Assembly: GCA_905221605.1 (NCBI GenBank)
Contig: CAJNDS010002091.1
Span: 1,342,001 to 1,406,000, forward strand
Source of the DNA: Symbiodinium natans
Lineage: Eukaryota; Sar; Dinophyceae; Suessiales; Symbiodiniaceae
Length of the DNA stretch: 64,000 bases
Direction: 5' to 3'
The position numbers and the translations under genes were made by a program. This document shows, piece after piece, positions 10,380 through 20,759 of this stretch. The stretch's first letter is position 1, and every line of letters starts with the position of its first letter. The notes below the pieces were generated by a model. That model saw nothing but the letters and a program-made list of their open reading frames with translations, did not search any database and had not been told where the DNA came from.

Positions 10380-11774
10380 GTGAAGCTAGCGTCAATGATC
10401 GCATAACGTGCAAAGTTGTCCAGTGGAGCAAGGTGATTGTAGCGTACCTGAGCAGCTCGTGCGATCAGATGTCACAAGCACACTACTGGCCTAAGTACAG
10501 GCTGGGTCCCGAATGAAAACATGTTTCTCAACGTGAGAAGTGGCAGTCAGCTCCTCCCCAGGAGCAATATCTCGCTTCGCAAGAAGCTCAACTTTGCCAG
10601 TTTTTGGCGTACAGGAGTATTCCACGTTTGGCTCGTTGCTGTGATTCACCAGATCGGCCAGTGGCGCCAAGTGGAAACCACACTTCGAAGCAAGGTTGCT
10701 TGTTTCAACAACCAGCCGGCCCCAAAGCGCATCTGCAAATGTTAAGGGCTGGTGGCCCTCAGGGCTTCTGTTGTAGGCACCCAAGGCAGATAGCATGCTC
10801 GCCCGCGTGCCACGCACTGACTGAAGAATTGGCAGGAACTCCGGAACTTCCCCAACTGCACGAAGAGCAGACTCTGAGGCTGCAAGCGGTACACCCAGTG
10901 ACTCGAACTCTGCCAGAGAAGGGTAGGATGCGATGGCCATCCTGGCTAACCGGAGCCTCTTGAATATTGAACCTTCTTGAAGAACACAAAGAACGAAAAG
11001 AACAGCTAGAAGCCACTAAGATGCCAGGGCTCTGCCAGAAACGGCCTGGCCCATCTCCTCTGGCGCGCATCTCGGCTACCCTCAGGGCTAGCTTGCACTG
11101 GTCATCCCGGCAGCCTGCAAAGCGCCTCGCACGACATCTCTCTCTCTCTCGACATCGCCAGGTTTTCAATGTCAAGTAAGTGACCCTTGATTTTGCCAAG
11201 TATATCATGGCAAGCTATGCATGACATCCCTCCTGCCGTGCGAATCCTCGGCGCGAATGATTTGGCTCGGCGGTGCTGTGTAGATCACGTCGCCCTTCTG
11301 GATCCGGTGTCTGGGCCGCAAAGCGCGGGTCCGAATGATGCCATGGGTGGTCAGGTCCACTCCTGCACATCTTTCGGCGCACGTGATTGTGTTATTGGCT
11401 GCTTCGGCTAGCGGCTAGCGGGATCTCGCAGTGTTTGAGGTCCGTCCTAGGTCAGGATCCGAAGCGGGCTGCCTGAGCATGCCGAGCTTAACATACTCGG
11501 GCAATGACCCGCCTGCGAACCTGCCGGGGACCTTCGGGAATGCTTTGAGAATGCTTGTGCCAGGCAGCAAGAACTGCAGCAGTGCTTGAGCGGCAGGAAG
11601 GGCTCCATGTGGCATGGCAATCACATTCCTTGCTTTCTGTAAAATGACGAAACTGTCGCGCCTTTGCATCTCTGCTTGGTTGACTGACGCTGAAATTGAC
11701 GATAGCCACAGTCTCGCTTGAACCATGCGCCGCGGAGCACGACACAACGCAAGTACGCAAGCATCTAAATGCAT
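10380..11774 (-). CDS. SET-domain protein of the Rubisco LSMT / SETD3-SETD6 type
   Basis: Predicted protein-lysine (or histidine) N-methyltransferase using SAM. Blocks in order: a possible N-terminal block 11774 to about 11460 (MVQARLWLSSISASVNQ and on); about 11405-11225, THGIIRTRALRPRHRIQKGD then VIYTAPPSQII, the N-SET strand; about 11108-11034, LALRVAEMRARGDGPGRFW, the family's helical insert; about 10945-10545, FADALWGRLVVETSNLA then HLAPLADLVNHSNEPNVEY and LLAKRDIAPGEELT, with the SAM/pseudoknot motif DLVNHS..PN; and 10447 to about 10380, VRYNHLAPLDNFARYAIIDA. The intron 10448-10544 is GC-AG and in frame. The residue pair normally YG after GEELT reads RY. The RLSMT C-terminal substrate-binding domain was not located; weak blocks further left may hold part of it. 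Target protein unknown. Confidence 0.7.
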
Positions 11775-12070
11775 CTAAGCGCACATGAGCCTAGCGAGCT
11801 TAAGCAATGCACAAGCGCACACACAAAGCACGACCAAAACCGGCAACGGAGCGCCTGCGCTGGGATCGAACTGCGGTGACTGTGGCGACTGTGGCGATGA
11901 TGGGGACTCGGGTTGCGGCTTCTTGGTCAGGCCTGGCAATAATCATCGCGACAGTATCAAGTGCATCACTTGATCGAGGGTTTGCAAGCTATGCGCGAGG
12001 GTTTCCATGCGCTTGCTTTCTCCACACTTTCGCAGGGCGGTATGTGCGGAGCTTCCCAATATCTCAATGT

Positions 12071-13460
12071 TCATGTCGTCACGATAACAGATTTCATCAT
12101 GACGGGCTCCACCGGTCTATCATTTTGTGTGTACACCTTAGAGATCTTCACCGCGACGTCGTACCCCTTGATGACTTTACCAAAGACAGGGTGTCGAGCA
12201 TCACCACGCGAGAACCAATCCAGGAACGTATTGTCTCTTACCTTGGAAGCAGAGGACAGCAGCAATGGCGCTTGTGCACTTTCCATGTGGAACGTGACTG
12301 CCCTGCCCCCGTAAGACAAGCAACGTTGATGAAAAATTGGGAACCACCAGAATCCGGCTGGCCCGTGTTGGCCATGGACAAAGTGCCCTTGACATTGCTG
12401 TCTTCAGAAAGGAACTCGTCCTCAGAAACGTGTCTCCACCCTGCCACCCTCATCTCCCCCACCTCCCTCACAGCTTTGGTATGAACGTCACCGGTCCTTA
12501 ATGTTGCCACCCCTGAAGCGCTTTTCGGTGATGCCAGTGGCCAAATTTTGGAACGACCCATCGGACGGGCCACCTGTGCCGGCATAAGGACTGGATGGGT
12601 CCTGCCAGGATGCACCGGCAACCGATCATGATCAAATGATGAAAAGATTGGGGGGGGTGGGGGGGGGGGGCCTGGGGGAGTTCCTCAACTGACCTCCTTG
12701 TCGATCTCAAAGCAGATGCTACAACAGCAGCCGCATCATGAAACCATGCGTGCGCCGGAGTTCAATACCGCAATCCTGAAAATTCACTACCTGAAGTTTG
12801 TGGCGCGAGTACTTCTGTACCTCCCAACCCCCCCCCCCCCCCCCCCACCCCCGCCCGGGAACTGTCCGTCCTTGGCATTGGGACAGCCGAACTGGATCAT
12901 GAAGTTTGGGATCACACGATGGAAATGCACGCCGTCGTAGAATCCCGACTGAGCAAGGTCGATGAAGTTCGAGGCCGTCCTTGGCACCCGGTCCTTCGCC
13001 ACAAGGAACAAGTCCAGTAAGGCAAGGCTTTCTTTTTTGCCTGGGACTCACATGATGCATCATAGTCCGCCCATATGTCAGCGTGATTCAGCACGATTCT
13101 GCATCTGTCAGCCCCACCCCCCCCCCCCCAACCCACAACCCCTCCAAGCTTGCGATCGTGCGCCCCCCACCCCCGGAAATTTCGGTCCAAGAAGATCTCG
13201 GCCTCGATAACCCCAAGACTCGTGTCGAGAACTGCGACTGGGTTCGGCCTGAGAACTCCGAAGGTGGCCTCAAAGGGCTCCTCGCCGCGAAGCAGTGCCT
13301 TCAGAGTGAGCAGCTCGTAGGGCTTGCCAGAAACCGTCTGGAAGATCCAACCTGCTTGAACGCCAGCCCTCTCCGCTGCACCATCCTCAAAGACCTGCTT
13401 CACCAGGCCACTCTCCGGGTCAACTTCCATTCCCAAACTCCCGGGCTGTAGTGACACCTT
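12071..13460 (-). CDS. PDZ-like domain plus cyclophilin-type peptidyl-prolyl isomerase
   Basis: Five exons join without a break: 13457(or further upstream)-13188, 12993-12871, 12601-12497, 12420-12325, 12241-12071 (TGA), together 254 codons. Exon 1 carries a PDZ-like module ([20 protein letters not shown] then ERAGVQAGW) followed by the first cyclophilin strand. The remaining exons give [71 protein letters not shown] and [19 protein letters not shown]. The catalytic arginine (FHRVIPNF) and the SQFFI core are present; the usual substrate tryptophan region reads NTFLDWF. Introns 12994-13187, 12602-12870 and 12421-12496 are GA-AG, each with the word GGAC at both ends; 12242-12324 is GT-AG. There is no ATG at the open start, so a 5' exon exists, perhaps near 13750-14190. 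Confidence 0.85.
12602..12870 (-). other. Intron 2 of the cyclophilin gene with poly-G and poly-C ends
   Basis: GA-AG intron of 269 bp. On the plus strand a G run (about 12650-12670) lies near one end and a C run (about 12828-12853) near the other, so the transcript could fold into one G:C hairpin holding the intron ends together. The word AGGAC occurs at both junctions. Confidence 0.7.
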
Positions 13461-13749
13461 GGTTTCACAGCATGTATGAGGTGCAGGAGATGTATGTAGA
13501 TATCCATATAGGAAGATGTACGAGTCAGAACTTGAGCCTATACATTGCGCCCACGCACGCAGACGTGATGCGTGCGAGGGGGCTGGCGTGAATGCCTGCT
13601 ATTGCCGGGCAGTGCTCGTGAGTTGCGTGTCTATGTGAAGTAGGGTATATATTTCTTGTACCCCCAAAAGGACACCCGGTATATACACTCACCAATATTA
13701 AAAAGGAGCCTTATATACACTCACCAAGAACATTAATATAAACCCTGCT
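13461..13749. other. Spacer with two copies of a strong splice-donor-like word
   Basis: On the minus strand TTGGTGAGTGTATATA occurs at about 13727-13712, and a second copy (TTGGTGAGTGTATATA) at about 13694-13679. GGTGAGT is a perfect canonical donor. No protein-like frame otherwise. Confidence 0.45.
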
Positions 13750-14190
13750 TCATGTGTGAGCGCATTCCTGCGCGCACGCGCATGCGGGCTTGAGGCCAAG
13801 CGGCAGTTCGAGTCTCATCAGACAAAGAACCCACGCCAGGAATGTACCCAGATGGCGCCGCAGAGGAGGCCACCAGCTTGCGCTCATCCCCTTGGTGGCA
13901 TTTGCCGGGGCTTTCAGGACGGGTGTCGAAAGCTGGTATGTATCATGCAGTGTGGCATTTGGTACTGTAGCCTCCGAACAGCTAGCAGCGCAGCTAGCAA
14001 GCAGCTTCTGAACAGGCTCAGTCTCGGCCAAGGCGCGCTGGCAGCGAGGATTGCCCACAAACACGTGTCCATCCAACGCGAGCCAGACTGCCACAATGGC
14101 AAAGCTGAAGCTGCTCAAACGCACCGGCGGATGGCTGCTGCGGCTTCGCTGGGGTATAGCACCCCTTGGCTGCATCCGCAGCCACATCAC
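13750..14190 (-). CDS. Candidate first exon with signal- and transit-peptide-like features
   Basis: Open from 14190. It starts MMWLRMQPRGAIPQ, then a hydrophobic core LSSFSFAIVAVWLALDG followed at once by HVFVGNPRCQ. A phenylalanine just after the signal peptide is typical of dinoflagellate plastid presequences. Further on, PPLRRHLGTFLAWVLCLM ends in ACACA, resembling a twin-arginine thylakoid-lumen signal. The stop is at about 13750. It lies 290 bp upstream of the open 5' end of the PDZ-cyclophilin gene and could be its presequence exon, but the join was not found, so it is listed separately. Confidence 0.3.
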   Translation of the reverse strand: MMWLRMQPRGAIPQRSRSSHPPVRLSSFSFAIVAVWLALDGHVFVGNPRCQRALAETEPVQKLLASCAASCSEATVPNATLHDTYQLSTPVLKAPANATKGMSASWWPPLRRHLGTFLAWVLCLMRLELPLGLKPACACAQECAHT

Positions 14191-14224
14191 GGCTCATAAG
14201 GCGATCCACACGACGCACTGAATG

Positions 14225-14725
14225 TTACGACCCCAGGACACGTGGAGCAAACCTGCTACCCATGAGTGATCTGAGATGAACTCGTGGCTGGAAGGACTGT
14301 GCATTGGAGTTCGGTGGCGCGGCTGTTACGACCCACTGTCTCGAGTGTTCATCTGACACAGCTACACCGATTGCACGGTTCTCAAAACATGGAAGAGTGG
14401 TCATTTGGCCTCCCTGCTGCTTTCGGCAATGCCCCGTATACATTAAACAGTATACATCCTTTCGACTGAGCCAACCACTCCCAACTCTCTTCTCCTGCAC
14501 CCCTGAAGAAGCCCCCGAACTACCGAAGAATCTCAAACGTGCCCTCACGGCCTGGGAAGGCTTCCCCACTCTTCGACATGGCAGCTCCCCTGCCTCTGAC
14601 AGCAGAACTGTCAGAGACAAGCAGCCAGCGAACGCTGCACGGGCTGCAAGCTGGATGCATCGCTTGGGTTCCCGCTCAAACGAGCACTTCCCGCACGACC
14701 TTTCCACCAAACATGACCCTACCAA
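14225..14725 (-). CDS. Hypothetical open frame
   Basis: 166 codons without a stop, with ARAAFAGCLSLTVLLSEAGE and RVGKPSQAVRARLRFFGSSG. No domain recognised. The plus strand is also open over 14304-14954, so coding strand is not certain; I favour minus only because every other gene here is on it. Confidence 0.2.
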   Translation of the reverse strand: MVGSCLVERSCGKCSFEREPKRCIQLAARAAFAGCLSLTVLLSEAGELPCRRVGKPSQAVRARLRFFGSSGASSGVQEKRVGSGWLSRKDVYCLMYTGHCRKQQGGQMTTLPCFENRAIGVAVSDEHSRQWVVTAAPPNSNAQSFQPRVHLRSLMGSRFAPRVLGS

Positions 14726-15484
14726 GCACAGATCTGTGAGGAGTTGGGCTTCTTGCTCGCTGGATTTCCCTCACTCCTCACTGAAGAAGTTGCCCCTGCA
14801 CACATGGAGTCAATCAACATCCTCACTGGTCGCCATATCAAAGGCAACAACTGACACATGCAGGATTACATCTGGAACGAAGCAGTTTTCTTGCCTGATC
14901 GTTGTGCACCGCGTTCTTGCTTTTTCCCTGCACCTGGCCCGCCAGCAACATTGAGTCTGTCCTCCGCTTTATGCCGCCACATGGTGCATTCCGTTGCGGC
15001 GTGGTGTAGATTCAGTGTTTTGCGCCTTTTTGGTTCTGGTCTTTGTCTGATTCGCTCCTGACAGCACTGGGAAGCACAACTCAGGACAGAACTAAAGGAT
15101 ACCAAAGGCACAAGGTGGAAGAGCAGAATAGCTATTGCATAGTCGCTTGCGTCCTGGGTGCATCGGCAAGGCGAACCTGGTGGCGGGCATGCAAAAGGAT
15201 CCAATCCAACGTCCAATCTGACAGAACCACATTGGGCCCACCATAAGTGCTAGTACGCCTCTCCGGGATTCCATAATACACCCCCAGGTCAAAAGCCAAA
15301 GTATAAGACATATGGCGGATTTCGAGTCCAATCCAAAAGCTAAACAGGTTGACGTGCCGCTCTGGGACAAGCCAGCAGGTGAGGCATGGTCCAGGGTCTT
15401 ACCATCTACTCCAGGCAAGCTTTGCTTCGGTGGGCAGGATGATGGGCTTCTAGTGTGCCGGGTTTCATCTAACTTAACTCGCTG

Positions 15485-15665
15485 ACTGTTGCTGAGCGCC
15501 CCAGCACTTTTATGTCGCGGAGGGCTCTCAAGCAGGCCATCGTCTCGTGCTGTGCGCCTCAGACCAGGCCAAAGAAGACCAGATCAGCACGCTGCGCGGC
15601 ATCCACTAAGCCGATGGCGTCGCGCTTGTGGCCAAGCTGCTCTTCTCCGGTGCTTCTGGTTGGTC
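15485..15665 (-). CDS. Candidate exons of unknown protein
   Basis: One frame reads GHKRDAIGLVDAAQRADLVF then FGLV and stop; downstream in the same frame TMACLRALRDIKVLGRSATV. No family recognised. Confidence 0.25.
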
Positions 15666-15679
15666 GCCTTAAGCACCCT

Positions 15680-15732
15680 CAACCCCTAGGCCCAAAACCC
15701 TAAGCCCCAAACTTAGCCCTAAACCCTAACAT
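15680..15732. repeat. Degenerate interstitial telomere-like sequence
   Basis: CCCTAAACCCTAA at its right end plus degenerate CCCTAA/CCCAAA words. The complement is TTTAGGG, the telomere repeat type of dinoflagellates. Confidence 0.6.
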
Positions 15733-15945
15733 GAAATGTTCAGATCAAAGATTCACGCAGCTCAAGGAGTATGATTGAGCACATGCTTCACAAGTTCTTG
15801 GCCGCTTCGGCTACTTCGTGGCTTTTGAGAGTCGCTGGGCCTTGGCAGCGGCTTCGGAGTTGCTTTGAGATGGTCTGGGTGCGCATGCGAGGGGCGCAAA
15901 GAGACGCCCTTTTGTCCGCCATGCAGGCGCCTTCATCTCTCCCCT

Positions 15946-16867
15946 CGTCTACCAGTGGCCCAGCTTGGAAAAGCCGAGCAAGGCTACAATCACCAAGAAA
16001 AGGTTGGTGAAGAAGTGGGCAGCGACCTTTAGAGCGGTTGGATGCCCAGATGTGCGAATGCCAAGGGCACGATGTAGAGATATCGGCGAACATCTGGGCC
16101 CGAACTGTGACCATGAAGAATCGCCAGGCAGCCTCCACCTTAAGCACTTCTGTAAATTGCTCTCGGGGATTTGGAGTGCTTTCAGGATGCAACGCAAAGG
16201 CCACGACCTTGCCGGTAACCAGTGCCAGGGGATCTTGTGTCCACGTAAAGAAGAGTGGATGGTTGGCCTCTGCTACAAGGATTCGGGATGATTCGGGGCA
16301 CCTTCGGGGCTTTCACTCGCCAAGGGCGCGCCTTGATGCCGAAGGACGCTTCTGCTTGTTGCACTGCCAGTCGAAAGTACTGACGCTTGCCCTGACCAAT
16401 CGGTCACAGAACAGCACTGCAAGGACGCTTGCGGAGCATGCTTTCCCACCCTTGGCCACGAGTCTCGCCTCGTCAAGGTAGCGCAGGCCCGATCGAGCAT
16501 GAAAGTTGCCGTACCTCACGCAGCGCAACGAGAAGCCTGCTTAGAGACATGTGACATGCCTGAATTCTGAGGCCGAAGCTCTCCACAACGAAACTGCTGG
16601 CTTGAACCACTGCAGCAGTTAACGCCAACTGCCCAGAAGTCGTACGACCTTCATGCTGCGGCTGCACTTGCACACGATGCTCACTTTTGCCGCACATTGG
16701 TTGCAGCTGCAGGCTCCCAATGTGAAAAGAAAGCGGTTTTGCTCTTTGGCTGGACCAACCCCAAGGCCCCAAGCTCGACACACAGCTCTGCAAGTCTGTT
16801 TGCACATGCACTTCAAAGCGCTGTGTCTAGGAGCCTCTCGACGCCAAACGGAGCAGTCTAGCAACAC
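15946..16867 (-). CDS. Hypothetical membrane-associated protein, four or more exons
   Basis: Unknown gene with good coding character. Blocks: about 16690-16560, SEHRVQVQPQHEGRTTSGQL then QASSFVVESFGLRI; about 16510-16370, SGLRYLDEARLVAKGGKACS then VLAVLFCDRLVRASVSTFDW; about 16255-16070, DPLALVTGKVVAFALHPEST then EVLKVEAAWRFFMVTVRAQM; about 16065-15949, SGHPTALKVAAHFFTNLFLV then IVALLGFSKLGHW and a stop. The last block is a likely C-terminal membrane helix. A further block at 16867-16700 (cysteine-rich) may be 5' exon. No domain recognised. Introns are short (100 bp or less). Confidence 0.45.
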
Positions 16868-17153
16868 TCGACGCCAAACACCGCGGACAGCATCCCTCTA
16901 CAAGCCCTGCCGACTCCAAAGTCCTGGCATTTTTGGCCCCAGGACGAAATTGTGAGGGTCACTGGGTCCAGTTTCTTGAGGGAGGTCGATCACTCGCGAT
17001 GCAAAGTTGGCAGAGAAGATGGAGCCAGCCCAGGGGGCAGATCAAGTGCGGCCTGCTTCTCCTGCTTCTCCTGCCTCCGTGTGTATCTGAAACGCAAAGT
17101 ACGTGGAGAAATCATGAGAAGTCCCACCCGGCATCACCCGGCGCGCGAGCGCC

Positions 17154-17160
17154 CACACAC

Positions 17161-17203
<43 letters not shown>
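17154..17203. repeat. (CA)n microsatellite
   Basis: About 50 bp of CA/CG-interrupted dinucleotide repeat. Confidence 0.9.
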
Positions 17204-17204
<1 letters not shown>

Positions 17205-17516
17205 TTCACACGCATACACATAATACATGTCGTGTCGGTCTCCCCAAATATCATAGGACTCTTGCGAGCCACTTGCATAGAGTAGAAATCATGAGGAGCC
17301 CCACCCCCGCCCCCCCCACCCGGGCACATTCCGTTGCACGAGGCCTGACATGTGTGTAGACGTATGTAGCTGTGTAGGGTGATGGGCGCCGGCAACCACG
17401 TAGAGGCACAAGATCGAATGGCACACTCGGGCAGTCGGAAAGCTGCAGGAAGTGCGCGAACAGATTTGTGAATAGATCATCAACAAGCTGGTTTGAAAAA
17501 TAAAAGTTTGGCTGCC

Positions 17517-17640
17517 TGGCTGGCTCGCTCCTTTCTTCCTCTCTTCCTCTCTTCCTTTCGTCCTTTTCTACCTTTCTCCCTTGCTCCCTTGCTACCTTTC
17601 TTCCTTTCTCCCTTTCAACCCTCAAACACTCCAGCTCTGA
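17517..17640. repeat. CTTTC/CTTCC pyrimidine tract
   Basis: Imperfect repeats of CTTTCTTCCT and CTTGCTCC types. Pyrimidines are on the plus strand. Region 16955-17515 and 17640-18140 otherwise hold no convincing gene. Confidence 0.7.
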
Positions 17641-18146
17641 TGGCCTGCCCCTTTCCATGCAAGAACAAGGGTTGGGAAGGTCCATCTACCGCTCCTGCTG
17701 AAAGCAGGCTGCCGTAGAAAGGTTGAACCTCTCCTATGCGTACAGACAAAGTGTACACAAACATGCAAACCCCAGAAAAAACCCAGGGTCTCTTTGGGTG
17801 CTCCCCGTTCCTACTTGGTTGAAGTGAAGGTTTCCCACACCTCACCCTCCAGTTGAGACATAAGTGTAATTACACTCTCTTTCGGCTCTCTCTATGTCTT
17901 TTTCTTCCTCTTCGTCTGCTGCAGGGCCTGAGGGACCAGAGAACATAACCCATCTTGTCTTCTTCTTCTTCTTCACAGCGAAGAGGCCCCCCACGTGAAG
18001 TGGCCCCCCTGGCGGAGTGCCCACGGCCACGGCGGCCCGCTGTTCAGTTTGTCCCGGTGAAAGAGACCCCCGTGTTGGGTGTCGTTCTGGTTGGCCTCTC
18101 AGACGTCCCCTCCCTCCAGCCGGGTCGTCTCCATAACAAGATCTCG

Positions 18147-18870
18147 CTTCTTCTTCTTCTTCCTTCTTCCTTCTTCCTTCTTCCTTCTTCCTTCTTCCTT
18201 CTTCCTTCTTCCTTCCTCCTTCCTCCTTCCTCCTTCCTCCTTCCTCCTTCCTCCTTCCTCCTTCCTCCTTCCTCCTTCCTCCTTCCTCCTTCCTCCTTCC
18301 TCCTTCCCTCCTTCCTCCTTCCCTTCCTCCTTCCTCCTTCCTCCTTCTCCTTCCTCCCCCCCCCTCATTCTGGGGTCCTCCTTCCTCCTTCCTCCTTCCT
18401 TCCTTCCTCCGCTCTCCTTCCCTCCTTCCTCCTTCCCCTCCTTCCCTCCTTCCTCCTTCGCCTTCCTCCTTCCTCCGTCCTCCTTCCTCCTTCCTCCTTC
18501 CGTCCTCCTTCCTCGCCTTCCTCCTTTCCCTCCTTCCTCCATCCACGTCCTCCTTCCCCTCCACTTTCTCCTCCTTCCTCCTTTCCCTCCTTCCGTTCGC
18601 TATCCTCTTTCCTTCTCTCCTTCCTCCTGTTCCTTCTTCCTTCCCCTCCCCTCGCCTTCCTCCTTCCTCCTTCCTCCTTCCTCCTTCTTCCTTCCTCCTT
18701 CCTCCTCCTTCCTCCTTCCTCCTTCCTCCTTCCTCCTTCCTCCTTCCTCCTTCCTCCTTCCTCCTTCCTCCTTCCTCCTTCCTCCTTCCTCCTTCTCCTT
18801 CTCCTTCTCCTTCCTCTTCTTCTTCTTCTTCTTCTTCTTCTTCTTCTTCTTCTTCTTCTTCTTCTTCTTC
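18147..18870. repeat. CCTTCCT heptamer array ending in (CTT)n
   Basis: About 650 bp built of the 7-mer TTCCTCC with local variants, then pure CTT from about 18813. Very long apparent open frames on both strands are artefacts of the array. Confidence 0.9.
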
Positions 18871-18916
18871 GGGGCTTGACGGGCGCAGAAGCACCCTCCG
18901 TGCACGAGGCGCGCCC
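18871..18916. repeat. GC-rich flank motif after CTT array
   Basis: GGGGCTTGACGGGCGCAGAA followed by GCACCCTCCG and, further on, GGCGCGCCC. Related to 9271 and 57869. Confidence 0.55.
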
Positions 18917-19494
18917 TATCCACGTCAAGGTCGGCGTGAGACTGTATGATGCCCCGGGAGCATCGCGTGAAGACAACAAAGCTAGCGTGTTCCCCGCTTT
19001 CTCAATGCCAGTACTTCCCCCACGGAGGCTGGGTGAGCCTTGTGAACTCTGTCAATCCGAAAGGAGATGTGTGACCGGTGAGAGGCCCTATACACAAATC
19101 TCGCTCTCTCTCTTCTCTCTGCTCTATCTGTCTCCTATTCGCGTTCAGTTTCCTCTGGCTGAAACTTGGAGAGGGGTTGAAATTGCCCAGAGAGTTTATT
19201 TATCCTGTTTCGGCACGCTTTCGTTCTAATACGACGCACTTTGTTTTACTGTGTTTCAGCAACGTTACGCTCTATTGCCTTTCACATTGCAAATCGGAAC
19301 TGAACACTGACGATGGGCTGCCCACGCCCCCTCCAAAGAATACATGAATTAGGTGGGTGCACCTGTGCCGTCACAGCATGCCCCTGGGCGGGAGATGACA
19401 TGGGACTGGCCCACAGCACCGTCAACATCGAACTTGTGTGGTTAGCCAGTCCCACGGAGAGGGAAAAAGTCGGCCGAAACACGATGACATTTCA

Positions 19495-19495
<1 letters not shown>
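18917..19495. other. No gene seen
   Basis: Mixed sequence with CT-rich patches and no protein-like frame on either strand. Confidence 0.4.
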
Positions 19496-19525
<30 letters not shown>

Positions 19526-19528
19526 GGG
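19496..19528. repeat. Poly-G tract
   Basis: Run of about 28 G, then CGGGG. G is on the plus strand. Confidence 0.9.
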
Positions 19529-19689
19529 GATTTGCTTCTTAAACTACGTATTTCAAGCTTAAACTCGCAGCTTTCTCGCCAAACTTCGCGCGTGCAACAA
19601 TTCGCAACAATCGCATCGAAAACTTGGCAGCCGCAAAGATCGCTGGAATGCATCAGCAGAGGCAAGCTTCTGTGGCAAGGGAAAGTGAA

Positions 19690-20478
19690 AGCACATGGCA
19701 TCGATTGAGCCGACCACGCCAAAGCATCCTCGCCGCTGACAATGGGGACGACGCAGTACCTCATTGGCTCCCCATGGCACAGCAGCATGCAGTCCACGTG
19801 TTCACACGGTTCCCGCACTCGTCGAAGTCATGGAAGCTCATCGACCTCAGCGCGATGTGCCCTGAGGCCTATGGCATGGGATGCCATGGGCCTCGAGTTT
19901 TACATGTGGTTCTCGCATGTTCTCGAACTTTCCAGGTTGCTTACTTCGTGAAGTCAAGCTTGGTGTCTGAAGCGAAATAAACGCGGCCGGCATCCATCAA
20001 CTGCTGCCCCTTCTGGCGGGCAGGGTCCACGGCCTCACCGGAAGCCCCGGACAGGGAGATTTAACAGAAATTGACCTGATGTACTCCGGGTGTCTGGGGC
20101 TCCACACAGGGTAGCTGCTCAGATTCTGAAAGTCCAAGGCCGCCTGAGAACAACGTGCCGAACAATTCCACGCGTCGCAGACATGAAAACATAGCACCCG
20201 GAGGATCACTGGAGACACCATCTTCAGGCCTCCATCGTAGTGCGGAAGGTGTAGTCACCCAGAACCGCCCCCATCGCCACAGCAAGCCCCAGGGTTACTG
20301 CGAAAAAGGCGTACCTGACTGAGCGATGGCATTGGATAAGCAAAGCCTGCAGTGCGCGCGGGCACCACATGGGCTGAGAGTCCACGATGCGGGAGAATCG
20401 GCTGAGAGCAAACCTGCTTGCCGGTTCGCAGGCTAAGTGGGCAACATGGAAACCAATGGAAACCCTAAAAAAACCCAA
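19690..20478 (-). CDS. Dinoflagellate-type membrane protein of unknown function
   Basis: First block (about 20370-20224): SVRYAFFAVTLGLAVAMGAV then LGDYTFRTTME, a membrane helix. Second block ends at 20108 (DFQNLSSYP), joined by a 74-bp GT-AG intron (20034-20107) to 20033-19945, AVDPARQKGQQLMDAGRVYF then ASDTKLDFTK. A later block near 19785 to 19720 reads YCVVPIVSGEDALAWSAQS. The order membrane helix, DAGRVYF, YCVVPIV recalls a lineage-specific family I have seen in dinoflagellate gene sets; that recall is unverified. Function unknown. Confidence 0.45.
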
Positions 20479-20628
20479 GGGTCAGCATAGTGTCAGCGCC
20501 GTCCGCTATGTCAGTCAGCTCAGGCGCTGACGATGCGGCAGAGACAAGGAGGCCAAATGCCTTCTACCACAGACTAACATCTAGAGGTGACGTGGGGGTG
20601 ACCTCACATGTAAGCCGGTAAGCACTCT

Positions 20629-20631
<3 letters not shown>

Positions 20632-20676
<45 letters not shown>

Positions 20677-20736
20677 TACTTGTCAATATATACTCTATAT
20701 GCGTAATATATATATATATATATATACACATAATAT
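20632..20736. repeat. (CA)n and (TA)n microsatellites
   Basis: CA repeat at 20632-20673 and TA repeat at about 20707-20727. Confidence 0.9.
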
Positions 20737-20759
20737 ATCCGCCGACCCCAGCAACAGCG

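Noticed and set aside
14304-14954. Plus-strand frame of 216 codons
   Set aside because: No domain and no coding bias I can see; the opposite strand is also open and all supported genes are on the minus strand.
17842-19229. Open frames of 350-424 codons on both strands
   Set aside because: They are translations of the heptamer array; overlapping frames on both strands are equally long.
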